A DNA stretch of 64,000 nt from Aulostomus chinensis (GCA_037954235.1 JBBMOA010000003.1:14334223-14398222); one strand, 5' to 3'; counted from the first letter of the stretch, positions 35,120-49,632 are shown. The notes: a model not told the origin generated them from the letters alone. A program made the numbers and translations.

Positions 35120-38100
35120 TCACCCTGTGTGGCTGCTGAAAGCTCTTTAAAGATGCCCGGGGGCTTAACCACTTTAACATTATTACATGAGCCTGTCTCA
35201 CTCAAACCAATCCCAAGCCAATTGAGAAGCTTACATCTTTGCCACAGCGGCTTAACTAAGAAGAGGGAAGCTCCTGGTCAACTGACATGACCAAACTCTA
35301 GCGTGGCTTTGAGGCTCTCTCTTGACTTTCAAATGAAGCAGTTATAAAATTTACATTTGATTGGTTCACCTATTCAAATATTTCAGCAGAGGAACATCCA
35401 CAGCTCAATGGCGAGCACTTGGAATCCCATGATTAAATATTCTGCTGTACATCATAAATACTATGATGCATCAATGTGGTCTAACGGGCAAGATCACCCC
35501 CGAACACACAGCATCAAGACGAAACAAGTAAGTCATTGGTGGTTTGAGAACAAAATGGAAAAATGACCTCAGATTGTTGCCAAGGGGGAAACCAAAACTG
35601 GCACTTAGCCTGGGTGTGGAGGACTTTTAGCATTTATTCAGAATGAACTAGCTTAAACTACACACAAAGGTATACGTATAAGGTGGTGACATCACTTATT
35701 GATCCAGAGTGGTGTTTTTTTCAGACCACAGCAGAAAGCTCTGCTGTGCTGGAGCTTCAGTAATCTTCAGTAATGCTCTCCATCACTCACACGCGCTCCC
35801 TTGACAGCACACTCACTAGCACTGCAGCACTACACTAAAAAAACCTGCTGCTTTTTTATTTCTGCCCTCCACAAATCCAGAAACTCAATTATTGCTGCTC
35901 CTGCGCATCACACCATTAAGTAATGTCACAAATTTGATATCACCTCCTTGGTGGGGGTCAAACTAAAACAATATTGTGTGCAAATCCACTTAAGGAATGA
36001 CATTCATGCATTCTGTAAACGGCCATTGATACAGGCACTTGGATTAACGGACGCCTTCTGCGTACAAGCAACTCCATCTACAGGTTTTTTTTTGAGTGGC
36101 ACGTGCCAGATATTGCGCCAAGAAGTATGGAAATGTTCACCAGGCCAGGAGGAACAGGCTGCGCTTCATTGTGCGCTCGGTTGAAATAGGACCCGACGTC
36201 TAATGACTTACAAAAAGACGGAAGAGGCGCAAATATATGATCAATAGAGTTTCATTTATGACTCAAGATACAAACATGATGTGTACTCCATCATCCCAGC
36301 ATTTATTTATCATTCTTGTCAAAGCAACTGTAACAATTGTTTCTTTTTTCTACTTGTGTCAATTTTCATTATGCACTGTATGTTGAATATAAAATGAAAT
36401 AGGTGTAATAAAAAAACTCTCCTGTACTAAAGCAAAATGTTTTATTGTCCGACTAAATTTACCAAAGTCAAATAGACGCAGCTACTTCTATTTAGCTCAT
36501 GGTGAGTACCTCCATTATAATCATTCTCTGTATGCACTCATGAATACATGAATTCAAAGTGTTTTGATCAGCTAATAACACATTGCTACAACAGCCCGTC
36601 GGAGTTATTTTAAACATTCAATCATGCATGCCTCTCGCCTGCTGACAATCACTGCTTGAATGTAATGGCAAGAGAAACCAGTCAATCATGATGAATCTAA
36701 TATTCAGGCATACATATATGCATAATTTCAAGGTCAAGTGTTTTAATGCTGCCTTTAGTGGTAAAACACAAGAAACTGACGAGGACCAGTAGAGTTGAGT
36801 GCTATTTGTGACGCGATCTTGTGCCAAATATGTAGCTGGAAACAAGGTTTAATGCATTTTCTAGAGAGACCGTCAACCTTGAACGTCAGCAGATGTGTGC
36901 ATGTGTTCAAATACAGCTGTTGACTGTCACTGACCGAGGGACTGGCATTAGTGAAGGGTCTCTGTGCTGCTGATAAAGTGGAGGCATCAGGTTTTTGTGC
37001 TGTCCCTCTGAGATGGCTCCTATATCCACTTTTCAGGGTATGAATTGTAAGCTAGCAGGAATGTTATGCACGGTTAGCTCAAACGCCAGACACAATCAGA
37101 CCAGTGAGTACAATGATTGTGCTATAGATCAGACAGGATATAATTAGGCCTTCACAGTCAGCAGCATTCAATCTATCTGAAGACCTCAAGACTGACGTGC
37201 GACAGCAATCGAAAGGAACATCAACAATAGCACAAATGAGAGAATACCTTTGGGAGAACAGTGCTCATTCCTGCAGTAATATTCAGGAGAGCTGTGGGAA
37301 AACACGGGTTAAAGCACGGGCTCTAAGTTGCAACAACAGTGTGCTCGCATTGTTTAGAACAGTCATGAGGTGACCTGACGTATTTATGTATTGACGCCGA
37401 AGCATGCTACAGTCATAGCTTCAGAAAATGTATTTGTACATCTTGTATTGAGTGTGAGCAGCGAGCTGCACCAGTCCTGAATGTGCATTGTTCTCTTCAT
37501 TACTGCAGTGCTTGCAGACTTTTTGTGGATTTTGATATTAAGTGAATCAATTCAACGATCAGTCAAAAAGTGCACAGCAGGCCTCACTCACAACAAAACT
37601 TTCAAAACAGCGAACTTTGGGGGGAAAAAATAAGTCCATATTTGTCCAAGTACTCTGGGTTCAGCTGACCTGTCAGCTCGATTTGCCTTTTGTTCAGCAG
37701 CCTCGTGCACTGGAACGAAATGCATGTTGGCGGCAGAGAAGAAAAATAGAAAGGCACAACTGCGTTGCATAAACGTGGATGACCATGACATATCAAGAAA
37801 GGATGTCTAAAGTGGCGGGAGTTTTTTTTTTCTTTTTCTTTGAGTGCGAAGCACAACCAACACTGAACAAACTTCTTCTTTAGACAAAGAATGTCAAGCG
37901 CTGTGTGAAACTCTTGTTCAACCTTGATGTGATGTCTTTAGTAGAGTTTTTTGAACCAAAGTCTGACTCATATTTCCCAGACTGCTGGTCCTCCATTCGC
38001 ATTTAATACGACTGCGTAGCTGTGACACAGAATGTGATAGCCCCACTTCCTATGCCAAGTACACACTGTGTCTCTGGGGGGTGGGGGGCGATGGTGGGAT

Positions 38101-39710
38101 GCAGGAAACTGTCTCATCTTGGCATCCACACTGATAAGGTCCATGTTAATGGGTGTCGCTGAATCCAGAAAGTCACAGTATTTCTGCTCTCATCACGAAA
38201 TGACTTTGACAGTTAGCTTGAAATAGCACAGACTGTTTGAACACGGCAGATATATTTGGCCTTCACTGTATTTGATGATTACTGGCAAATGAAGTAGCTT
38301 AATCATGTTTGACAAATGTGCACAGAATCCAACCCAACACAACCCCGCCTTTTCTCTACTGACGCTCATCACTGAAGTTGGTAATCCTGTGCTTTTTCTG
38401 CACCAAATGAATAATTCAAATGTTTCAAATTGGGAGTTGAGGAGGGTTAACAGTCATTTGTCATTATTTGCTAATTTAACTCCTCATGATCAAGGACAAA
38501 CTGCGAGTCACCAACTCAAGCCTTTCAAACGTCAATCTCAGCTGGCTGTGTCGTTTACCGTCTCACTGAGATGTGTGAAATGGCCTAGAGCACGGCCTCT
38601 TAACACCGCGGTATGTAGTGGTGACGGGTTAAACTGACATGGTGGCACCACTGAAACAATGTAAAGTAGTAAATAATTAAATTCTTTGTACTGAATAAGT
38701 TGTTCATTTTCATAAAGAGAGGTCTGATAATAATGTATGGTAATACTTTGGACCCGTAAGGTCCCATAAAATAGAGGCTACGGACTACTTTGATATGCCA
38801 GTTAAATTCACAACATGTAATTCAAAATAGTTGAACTACATGTGACCAATTTTAGAATATATTTTTTCCCACTAATAAGGGCAAAGGACTAATGCAGATA
38901 TTTGTGTTAGTCACTTTCTTGGTTGTCTCAACTTGAAATGCCTGCAATGGTGCAAAGCGAACGTTCTGAAGCCGTCCTCTTCTCATCAAAACTGAGCGGA
39001 AAAGTAGAAGTAGCTGCTGAATCTGAGGGGAATGCCTGTTGAATCTCCATCCAACACCAATTCCACAGCAATTTTATGAATGCGATTTAATGTGCAAAAA
39101 AGAAATAAATAAAAACACCTCGTATGAGATAAAGCGGTCACCAGATTAGAGAGTACTGGTTTGGATAATCAATGAGCCTGAAGCCTGAAGACAAATATAG
39201 TTTGTTTGTCACGAGCTAATTAAGCTCAGAGGCTCACAGCTGGTATTCATTCTGCTAACAAGATTTCTTTCTCTGGAAGAGCTGGGAGCTAAGATGTTAT
39301 GATTGTATCTGCACAGTTAACTGTCTGGGTACCACTGTGTGATCAATCAGTTTATAAAAAGACCTTAATTCCAATCATTTTAACCACTCAAGTCAATATA
39401 AATCACACTCAGGAACTGAATAGTTCCGTTCATCAAATCTTAATCTCTGATCAGTTCTCTTCACTTAAGAAGTAGCAAAGAACATTTTACAAAGTAAAAC
39501 TACTTCCTACAGTCAGTATCACTCTTTCTAAGACAATAAAACCAAAGTACCTTTTGAAAGGGGATCATTTTGGCCTGCACACACTGGCATTGGTCCATCC
39601 TGCCGCATCTTTTTTTTTTTTTTTGTCAAGAGGCAAAAGTGGAGTCCTGCTTCCGTTTAATTGTCGAGGTATCTTTGGAAATGTAAATTATAAACTTGTT
39701 TGGAACAAAT
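35120..39710. other. dlgap4: Intronic stretch, one small hairpin and a possible microexon
   Basis: A hairpin of 9-base arms (CACAGCAGA, loop AAGC) lies at 35727-35748. At 35235-35255 a minus-strand acceptor CCCTCTTCTTAG and donor GAT|GTAAGC bracket 21 bases, possibly by chance. An 18-base or so T run is near 39610. No gene is recognised. Confidence 0.4.
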
Positions 39711-39722
39711 GAACTTGGGTAC

Positions 39723-40093
39723 AGCGGCACGGTGGTGCAGTGGTCAGCACTGTCGCCTCACAGCAAGAAGGTTCCTGGTTCAAGTCCCGGCTCCAGCACA
39801 GGATCTTTCTGTGTGAGTCTCCATGTTCTCCCTGTTCCTGTGTGGGTTCTCTCTGGTACTCCAGCTTCCTCCCACAGTCCAAAGCCATCAAGAGAGGACG
39901 AGGCTGATTGATACTCTAAATTGACCGTAGGTGTGACTGTGAGTGTGAATGGTTGTCTGTCTCGATGTGTTGGTCCTGAGATGGACTGGTGACCTGTCCA
40001 GGGTGAACCCTGCCTCTCACCCGTAGCCGCTGGGATAGGCTCCAGCCCCCCCACAACCCTTAACGGGAATAAGCAGAAGACAACGGATGGATG
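39723..40093 (+). mobile_element. Near-full-length SINE with worn target duplication
   Basis: A box TGGTGCAGTGG (39733-39743) and B box GGTTCAAGTCC (39777-39787) are both good. The body matches the copies at 22 and 28 kb, and the tail ends CGGATGGATG. Flanking sequences GAACTTGGGTAC (39711-39722) and GAACTTGGCTAC (40094-40105) match at 11 of 12 positions and mark the insertion ends. Confidence 0.92.
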
Positions 40094-40105
40094 GAACTTG
40101 GCTAC

Positions 40106-42090
40106 ATCAAATTTGGGAAAATCCAAGAAGGTGCAGCAAGATGAAGACGCTGGTGAGTTGTAGGTTTGTCAAATCAGAGTTTTTTTATAAAGAGTTTACT
40201 TCATCTCATATCCTGTGCATGTAGTCTTTTTCCAAAAAGTAACAAGACACCTCAATTGAGTGTGTACACACACACACACAACCTGAAGGAAAAAGAAGGA
40301 AAAGAAAATCCTGATGAACACCAAAAAGGTTTCATGCTAAATGTATTATAAAACAGCATCTTTCACTATAGGTCACTGGGCAACATCCACTGGAAGGCTA
40401 AGTAATAAAGATTTTCACAAAAAGACAAAAAAGCATTGATTTGTGTGCAAGGACAGTGAGTGTGTGTCTGCATGAATGTTTTTTTCTGTTTTTCCTCTGC
40501 AGGGTTGGACACCTGCCTGAGGCCTATATGGAGCACTCATTAGCATAAGATGTGTGCTTCCCAGGCACAAGTATGACTGTTTACTATGCTACACTCGATG
40601 AGTTTGCTTAAAACCGGGGTCTAATGATCTCTGCAGTATCAGTATTCAGTTTGTCGTTGTGTTGTTGTTTACTTTTATGTGTAGAGAGGAAGAGAAGCAG
40701 ATGTGGGTGTCATCATCACAGAAGTGTGCAACAGTCCCCTCCCATTGGAAGCCCCGGGCTCCAGTCCTGTTTTTTTTGCTGGGCCAGATGGGATGCTCCA
40801 CGGACACACAATCAAGACTCACACACAGAAGCAGACACACACAAATCCAAACACCAGATGTGCTCCTCTACTCCCTCGCTACACACCACTGGAATGCAGA
40901 GTCAACTATGGTTCTGTAAAAAAAGAAAAATTCACAGAGGGAACAAAAATGGCACACTCATACGCACACTCACACACCCATGCAAACAACATAACCTCTA
41001 GCCTCTAACCTCCCCCATCATGCACCACGTCACTTCTATCCATCTAAACATCTATCCCAGATTTGGAGCAGACAGCAGGTGGTTTAAAATCCTAAGCCAG
41101 ACACAGTCTCCCATCACAATTCCGGAGAGGCTAAAGCACGCCATGCTAATGGCTCCACATCAGCTACTATAGAGTGTACAGGGGGTACAGGAAGCTGATG
41201 AGACACAAAGAAACAGGTGCAGGACTCAGGAACTAAAATTTAGATGTGACCCAATGACCTTCGTCTGGCAGCATGATTAGATGTGTGTGTCCGTGTGACA
41301 AAAAGAGAACGAGACAAGCTCTTAGTAGGATGATGGAGATCCGAGTGTTTTAATAAAGCTCTGCACATGGCTTGACATGTTGACATCCTGCAGTGACGTG
41401 TTGATGATGCCAACGTTCCAGTTGACGCCAGTTGACGTGGCCTTAATCCATCCCCTTGCACCTCCCCCAGGGTCTATTTACCATTTCAACACATTAGCCT
41501 TATTGCAAAACACAGCCTGAGAGCACAAATACACTGTTGGCCTCTTGCAAATGTGCTTATTCATTATACAGAAGAGTGAATTCAGACTTAATGTAGTTCA
41601 ATCTTTCCATTAGCATACTGTTTGATAAGTTGGTAGAACTCGGCACTGAAGGGTAACGTTGATAATGCTAAGGTTAGCATTGCAAGGCAGCCGTGGGGGC
41701 CTAATCTAAATCCTTGCTTCCTTCTTGTGGATTAATGGTGCAAAGAGTGTTAAAAAGACTGCTTTTAGCGGTGAGTCATATTCTCAGCAGAAGAGGCGCT
41801 TTCTTCTTCACCCTGAGAGGAATAATGTTTGTTTGGCACAGGTTGGCGTAAGACACGGTGAAGGTAGTTAATGAGGAATAATAGAAACAGCAGTAAATTA
41901 AAAATGGTTTTAATTCTTTTAGATTTTAAATAAGTACTACACATTACAAAAGTTGGCTCACTGTCAATCATGGTGAGGTTCATTTGAAGTGTGACATAAG
42001 TAGGCCAATGAAAAGAGTGTACTTCTCGTGTACTCATACCTCATATTTATCTTCACATACTATTTATGTTAAATTCTCCTTGTTCTTGCT
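40106..42090. other. dlgap4: Intronic stretch, nothing recognised
   Basis: Contains overlapping short frames at 40620-41010 that share low-complexity ACAC-rich sequence and show no family resemblance. Confidence 0.5.
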
Positions 42091-42094
42091 GCTG

Positions 42095-42152
42095 TGACGA
42101 TGTAAATTTCCCCACTGTGGGACGATTAAAGGTTGATCTTATCTTATCTTAT
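42095..42152 (+). mobile_element. LINE-like 3' end with (TTATC)n tail
   Basis: GTAAATTTCCCCACTGTGGGACGATTAAAGG followed by three to four TTATC units. The arrangement of a short conserved end plus tandem pentamer tail is typical of fish non-LTR retrotransposon ends. Confidence 0.6.
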
Positions 42153-42914
42153 TTTTGGTTTAACACATACAGGTGACAACCCTGAGACGGCGGCGGGGGG
42201 GCTGGGGGAGTTTTTTTCATTGTTAAACTCACATAAACAGGAGTAAAAACGCTGGTGTGATAGTGAGAGTGACTGAGTTGTAGTGTGAGGCAGAAAAGAA
42301 TTTTTACGGTTGACGGTGAGAAAATTCACAACATAAATAACATAAATATTGGAAAAAAGGTACCAGCAAAAGGCGACAAGCTTCAACTGAAATGAACTTC
42401 CCCACTGAAGCGCAGAAAATCGTTACTCTCTTGTCATTGCCGCGCGTACGTTGCTGCTAGCTAGTCCCGTTAGTGGTAAGCCAGCAGTAATCTATAAGCT
42501 TTGACCTTGTTGAGGGGTCTGGTTTTTGGTTGTTGACACCTGATTCTCTCAGGACCCGGGTCTCATCCCTATCCCTTGTGATGATGGCTGTCACTTGAAT
42601 TTGCTCATTAATTAAAACTGCCTAAAATTATGATTTAGTGCAGCAACTGTTACGTCTGACAAATCAACCATTATTATTTTTTTTTTTTATAGCTGTCTGA
42701 GAGGTTGTTTCATGCTTTATCTTTCAATCACTTGCATCAGCGGTTGTAATGTAATTAAAAAGGAGCAAACAGAAGTAATAAACATAAAGTGGCACAGAAA
42801 CTGATGTGACTGCTTCTTGGTCAAGGTGATTTCTGCAGCTCCTGCACAGTCGGATCAGATGCTTCAGTTATGATAGGAGTCCACTAGGTATTAAGTACTG
42901 CCTGTCTGTCTGGA

Positions 42915-43075
42915 AAGCAAAATTACACAAAAACTACCGGTTGACTTCTATTAAACTTGGTGGACAGATGGAATGAGCCCAGGAAGAACCCATTCAATTT
43001 TGGTGTTGATCAGACTTACGGGATTCACAGAAATATTTTACACTTCTTTTTAACATTGTTAGACATATTTTTGGT
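42915..43075 (+). repeat. Interspersed fish repeat fragment
   Basis: Carries the words ATTAAACTTGGTGGACAGATGG, GAAGAACCCATTCAATTTTGGTG and TTTTAACATTGTTAGA in the order I know from a widespread fish repeat. No coding sequence is present, and the class is not decided. Confidence 0.5.
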
Positions 43076-43079
43076 TGGA

Positions 43080-46000
43080 ATAACCCAGAGAGTGGGAGAG
43101 GGTGTTAAACTGTTCTGAAATTCCGTTTAACTTTTCCTCACAGCCACAAATTTCATTTTTCACACTTTTTTTTTTTTTCCGTGCCAGAACGTAGGCAAAA
43201 AAATATCTGGGGAAAAAACCAGCTCTGTAAAAAAAATATTAAAATCAAACTCAGTCATCGTGAGATGAAAGGAAAGATGAGAAAATAAAAACCCTATGGA
43301 TAAAACTAAAGCAGGCTATGCTGTTCATAGTTTATCTGTGCACGTTGTCAAATGTTAGCATTTATTGTTGAATCCCCAACGAATGGTCTTTTGAGAGGCT
43401 GAGACTACAGTGTGTATTAAAAAAAAAAAAAACTTCCTCACTTCATATTGGAAGACGGTCAACTCAGGTATGACGTCTCTCCCATTTCTGACCTCCGTGT
43501 TGCGGGTTAAAATGAACTCTGCATAAATTTTCAGGATAAAAGCATGAACACACATCACTACATTCTGCGAGTCTCAGTTAGTGACACGAAACATTACCTG
43601 TACATGCCTGCGTCCTTGTTAAAAAGCCTCTAAAACCCCCGGTTCCCTGAGGGGCCGTGGAGGTTAGCAGCCTGCTGTTACAGTGTTTCAGGGAACTGCT
43701 CTCCTGTCAAGCTGTAAAACTCCGTCATTGTAAAGACCACGCTCAGGTTCCAGCAATATAGAGCCAATAAAGCAGTAAAAGATGGGAAATTATATTTATA
43801 GGTCTGCAGTAATGTAGCAATTTTACACAAAGCAGCGACACACTCATGTATGTGATGCATGACAGGCAACCGCAGCGAGGAAATCAGCGTATCACTGTTG
43901 TGGAAATACCAAGGAAAGGCCTTTGCGAGCTTGCGGCTACAATAGCCTTCATAGCCGTCATTAACTTCTTCCACCACCCTCGTCATAATAGTTATGTAAA
44001 TGAGCGTGTGGAATACTTGCTTCCTTTCACTCACATCTTTTCATAGAATGTCCCTTGTTAACTAAATTAGGTTACTCAAGATGTGAGCCCGATGTGATAT
44101 GAAGAGCTTTCGAAGCCTCAAGGGATTTCAGTGTACTTTTGAAGTAGGAAAATAATTGACAGATTGAGCAAAATGACAAGAAACCCAAGGAGGAGTAATA
44201 CATGGCCTTAAAGTGATGTAATTCTCCATTAATAAAAATTGCAGGTCTTCTACTACTTGTTAAGGTGCCATAATTGTTCCGTTTTAGTGCAAGTTGACAG
44301 AAATTATGCTCCTTGCTCCATATAATGGGCTATAAGTCTTTCAGAGGCCATATTTTCCTGTTATACATTACTCTAACTGATTTAGTGAAAAGGTTAATGT
44401 GCTCACTATTATGTTGAGCTGAAAATGTGGTAATGATACATAAATAATGGTAGCATAGTTGAGCTCTAGCTTCAGTAAATGTGAAAATGTCTTTCCTCTT
44501 TTAACTTTTTTTTTTTTTTTTTTTGGACAGCGCTGTCTGATACCCGACTGTGGCTACCAACAACAAATAATTCATATAGAATGAAAACGCGGGATGTTTC
44601 CGAGCAACACATGTACCCTGTTGGCTGTTCTTGTCAGCCAAAATCAGGAGGAACAGATTGTTCTGCACGTTACACTCTTTCCTGCTGAGAAACAGAAATA
44701 TATTCTTATCAAGAAAAATTCAAGTAAAAGGAGTTAAAAAAGTGTTCCCTGCAGAAAAGGACCAGCTAGGATCATCTGTCAAACAACCGATAATTTCAAT
44801 ATCATAGTGGGAAGAACGTTAGGGGAAGGAAAAAGATGAGCCCAAAGACAGTCATAAAATATTTTCTGGTCCCCAAACTGTCTGGTTTTAAGAGTCTGAC
44901 AGTATGCGATTGAGGAACGACTACATTATATGGGGCTATTAACACAATTGATCATTTATCTTACGACTTGTGTGAGATGATTTTACACTGGGATAGTCCA
45001 GTGGACCTTATTTCATGTACAACCAGAAACAGTCAGAGCGAAGCCATGGTTGTGTTTTGCCTGGCAGGCATCGTTAACTTGCTCAGGTTCTGCTGATTCA
45101 GCTGTGGTCTCTTGGTGTTCTGGGTTATGTGTTAGAATGCGGTTACAGATGTGTCTTTTTCGGTTTTTCTGATTGGGAGTTTGCACATCGTGTTTCATTT
45201 TGAAAATTGACTGCATTGACTTTGCCAGTCTTTGCAAAACAGAGTGCCGAGACTCTGCGACATGCCGCAAATGTGTCGCTTCTAGGCTTCTGGTGGAAAC
45301 GCAAGCATTGTCAGGGATGCGATTACCTTCAGTCGCCGCAGCCGTAAGGTGACGCAGCCACGTCTGGTTGAAGTGCAAATATCACTTCCTGCATCCACTC
45401 GGTAGCACTACAGAGCACAAACTTCATAATGTTGCTGTACATCACCTGCAGACTAAACATTTCAATGATGCTGGTTACATCAGCCTTTCAACCGCTCAGT
45501 GGTACCTTGAACTGAAGTCCAACTTGAAGATGTCTTCAGGGAAATGTGAAGTTTCCAAAAGATCACATGGCATCCAGGAATAACAGTTTGCTGTTATTCA
45601 ACAAAAACGTCCTCTCAGCACAGTAACTCATCACCAAGTTCTAAATATCTTTTTGACCAAATCTGAGGTGGATCTGCTCCACTTGAAGGAGTACATTAGA
45701 GGTATAAAAAAAAAAGAAAAAGAATTTCCACTATCATTTGGTGCTATGTTTATTCTGCCCCCAAATTGAATGGCTTCTTGCTGGGCCCATTCTACAACCC
45801 CACGTCCTACTACAACCTCAAAATCGATCGAATGGTTTAACACTGCCTCCTTAGCTGAAGTACCAACTGCTGCATCTGACACAAACCACAGCGCACGTTC
45901 ATCAAAGGATCTGTTTTTTTAGCACCAGGTCTTTACAGTAGAATTACAAAGAGAAAAAAAAAGTGTAGCATTTAAGGTTTTCCATACAGTCCAATTACTG

Positions 46001-49000
46001 CTTTAATTGAGGCCAACCTCAATAATTAGCACACAGGATAAATTAGGTTCCTGGAAAAAGAAAATGCCATTTCAGAGTGAGAGGAGGTTAGGAGATGTGT
46101 GGCAGAAAATTAAAGAGCAGGATGTGTCTGGAGCCTTGGAAACTATAATTAGGCAAGTAAACCCAAAGCAAAGTCAAAATCAGACATGAATCATCATGTT
46201 ACTGTTGTGTGTGAATTACCTGGGCGCAGCCAAAGGGCGCGCGTTACGTTATTAACGTGGGGTGCTTAGTTTGAATGTCAAATCTCCATGTTCCAAAACG
46301 AGAGAGTGAGCTATGAGTGTGCACATGGCAAATGTGGGTGAGAATTTATGCTTCACTGCAGAGAATTAGAACAAGGAGAAATGAAATAAATGTTCACAAT
46401 ATTACTAAAGACACTCAGGGCGAAGTGTCTAAATAAGGGGCAGCAAGCACAGTCTATTAACTTCAGCACCAAAGCACAGAAAATGAAGCTGCAAAAGGCA
46501 CCAGCACACTCAGTTGGAGAAATTCACATCTAAAAAACAGTCCTGATGTCATGAACAAACAATGAAAACAACAATGAAATCAGTTAAAAACAAGAACAAA
46601 AGGCTAATCGTGAGAGGTGGTCACCAAAATGTTCCAAGATTACAGGAGCACAGCAGAGAAATTTAACAGTCAACCTCCAAAAAATATTGGCGGCGACAAT
46701 GATTGAGCGTGTTTGAGCTGCGTCAAACCGATAATGCTGTTTCAAGAACACCCTGCTTCATCTTTGGGGGAGGGGGGGGGGGGGTCAAATCGCCTCGGGC
46801 TTATTCTTGTAAGAGTGAGGCTTGGAAATAAAACATTCTGACTGTGGTACAGTTGGTTTGCTCAACTAACACTTGAAAACAATCTAAATCCACTTCAAAA
46901 AAGAGCAAAATAAAGATCAGTGAGGCGTCAGGTCCTTCAGTCAAACAGCCTCAAACACACCCATGCTTTCTCAGGGATGTGAGGCTTTACAACTGGCAGT
47001 TTGTACGTTTGTAAGCTGAACATGCAGCTGGTTTTTACTCAGGATGGCTACAGCTTGTTAGACCTAATGCCTCGGCCCCTGCTCACTCTGGCTCTGCCCT
47101 GCCACCAGGCCCCCCTGCATAGCTGTGTACCTGAGAGGCTTCAGAAGCAGCACAACCCCAGTCCCTGCGGCTGAAAGCCTTCCGCCAGGAAATAACAACC
47201 GGGCAAAGTGTCTGAATGGACTCTGCAATTGTTTCTGCTGTTCTAGGGTCAGATGAGGTTACCTACATCGTTGAGGAACATGGAGCAGAAGCTCAAGCTA
47301 CCGAGCACCTTCTCTGATGCCCTCTGCAAGGTGGACCCTGCACAGCAAAAGCCCCTGCACTGTGTAATACCAAGACACAATGTGTCCATCACTGGTTGGA
47401 CGTTGCACGATCAAAACAGCTTATTTTGAATGTGGAAAAAATGTGAGAACTCATCGGAAAGCAAATATGTGTTTTGAACAATGTTGTGTCCTCTTGCATT
47501 CATCAAATTACATAAATCAAAATAAATACTTCCCCAAACATTTATTTCAACCTTAAGTGACATTTCCTCTCCCGCTCATTTGAAATTAACTCTCATGAAA
47601 CTGCTCAGAAGCCTCTCAAAGACTGACGGAGTCCATTTTACAAAGCGGACATGAGCCAGCATAATTGTTAACAGCAGTCAGCCCTTCCTGGTCCTAAGTC
47701 CCAGCTCCACAGTCAGCAATGCGCCGTCTAGCTATTTGAGTCAGTATCAGAGTGATATTCAGTATCAGTGTCAGACGGGTGCATTCCTATTTTGGACTTC
47801 CTGTCTGGACCTGCTGCTTGTCTGGATGTTTGCCCAAAAGTGACCCTGAACAGTTCAGTCTCTTTTCTATTACAAAGTCTGTATCATTGGATTTCTTCCC
47901 CCTGCTGCCCAGCAAACACACTGACAGTTGCTTGCTCCTCGTGTTGAAGGAGTGCTGTGCTGATTTTTAATCTTCTATTAAAGAGACTTTGAGCAAGAGG
48001 AGGATTTTTAACACTCTCTGTACTCTTAATGAAGGAAATCCAGAGCACAGAAGTGTGTCAGCATGATGAATAACTACAACAGTTCTGCCCTGCCAGCAGT
48101 AGAGCTCTTTTATTCTAAACGCTGTTAACTTAGAGAAATGTCTGACCCACATTCAACTCCAGTCAGGAGAAGTCCAATGGCCAACTTGTTACATAACATG
48201 TGCTCCAATTACATCGACCATTCATCATGACTTTGTATACATAACTCAAAAGGAACTTTTCAAAATAATATATACAGTTAGTTATGCATGACCTTCAGTT
48301 GTAACACGCTAAAATGACCAATAACCAATAGAATTTCAGAAATAATTTTTACAGTTGCTATCAAAGTAACTTGCTCCGTGTTACCATGCAAGATGAATGT
48401 TGGCGGTTCTATCTTTAATTAAGTCATGTGGTTGATTGAGACGCTCCTGACATTACAATAATTTGAGCTCACCAAAGAAAAGGACAGATACACATCCGTC
48501 CAGTGTATTAAACATCTGAACCAGGGGGACTTCTTCGCGTCGGAAAAAAAGCACAAGTGACTTGGAGAGGTCCCTGGAGAGGTCTCGCACCAAAACACCA
48601 CCGAAAGAGACGTTGGCAGCAGGCGGGCAGAGCGGAGCGAGGGTACGGGCGAGCAAAAGCAACAGAGATGAACGTTCTCTGGTTTGGTCCAGCTGTTTGA
48701 AGCTGGAGAAGAGAAGAGGCTCATGACAGAAGGTGTTGAAGATAGAGACCAGGATCAAATGTCGGTTACTGGGTCATACCGCTGCTCTGAACCGCCATCA
48801 AAAATGAGGTTTTACAATGTCTCATTGTGCTTGTGTGCCTCTTTTGGGGAAAGTAAAACAAGAGCAATGTAACTCATTACTCTCCACAAACGGTGGTGTT
48901 GTAATTTAACTAACTGCTTTTAAATAGCAGTGACAAGTAATTTGCACTAGGTGACATTTTGAAAGTTATCTACTAGTTCCCCCCTCCCCCTTTCATTGTA

Positions 49001-49375
49001 TGTAGCAGATGTAGAGAAGTACATTTCAAGAGTGAGTATCAGACAAAATACTTCAGCGTCCACGTCGCATCAGATTTTTTGCCGTGGCATCGTGTTCATT
49101 AGACTAAGTGAAGTTTATTCTGGCTGTCTGGAGGATAACCGAGGTCATATTTTCTACTTTATGTCTACACGTCAGGCCAACATCACATAAGAATGATGAG
49201 GGATTATTTTGCACATGGCTCTCTTTGATTAGCCCGCTCAGCTGTCAGCGTGGATGAAAGCCTGCTCATCTGCTCATGACCAGTGTTGAACGCATCTCCT
49301 CCCCGTGATCAAAATGAGCAGCTTATATCTGTCTGCTGTTGACTCTTATTAATCTTGTCAAACGGATTCAAAGAT
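43080..49375. other. dlgap4: Intronic stretch with two GC-richer blocks
   Basis: A GC-richer block at about 47080-47350 has exon-like borders on both strands but no recognised product. A CpG-clustered block lies at 48590-48660, with a donor-like TTTG|GTGAGC on the minus strand at 48473/48472. Minus-strand frames of up to 121 codons at 45013-45882 show no family resemblance. A G-rich run is at 46765-46784. Confidence 0.4.
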
Positions 49376-49380
49376 ACTGC

Positions 49381-49586
49381 AGAGAGAGAGAGAGAGAGAG
49401 ACAGAGAGAGAGCGCAAGAGAGAGACAGAGAGAGAGCGCAAGAGAGAGAGAGCGCGCAAGAGAGAGAGAGCGCGCAAGAGAGAGAGACAGAGAGAGAGCG
49501 CAAGAGAGAGAGAGCACGCAAGAGAGAGAGAGCGCGCAAGAGAGAGAGAGCGCGCAAGAGAGAGAGAGAACACAAGAAAGAGAGCG

Positions 49587-49630
<44 letters not shown>
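49381..49630. repeat. AG-rich minisatellite with GCGCA steps
   Basis: AG runs separated at roughly regular intervals by GCGCA or GCGCGCA, merging into a pure AG run. It causes Arg/Glu-rich (plus) and Ser/Leu-rich (minus) open frames of up to 188 codons, which are artefacts of composition. Confidence 0.95.

Positions 49631-49632
<2 letters not shown>

Noticed and set aside
45013..45882. Minus-strand frames of 121 and 83 codons as a decayed transposase
   Set aside because: Some protein-like composition, but no motif I can name and no inverted ends found.
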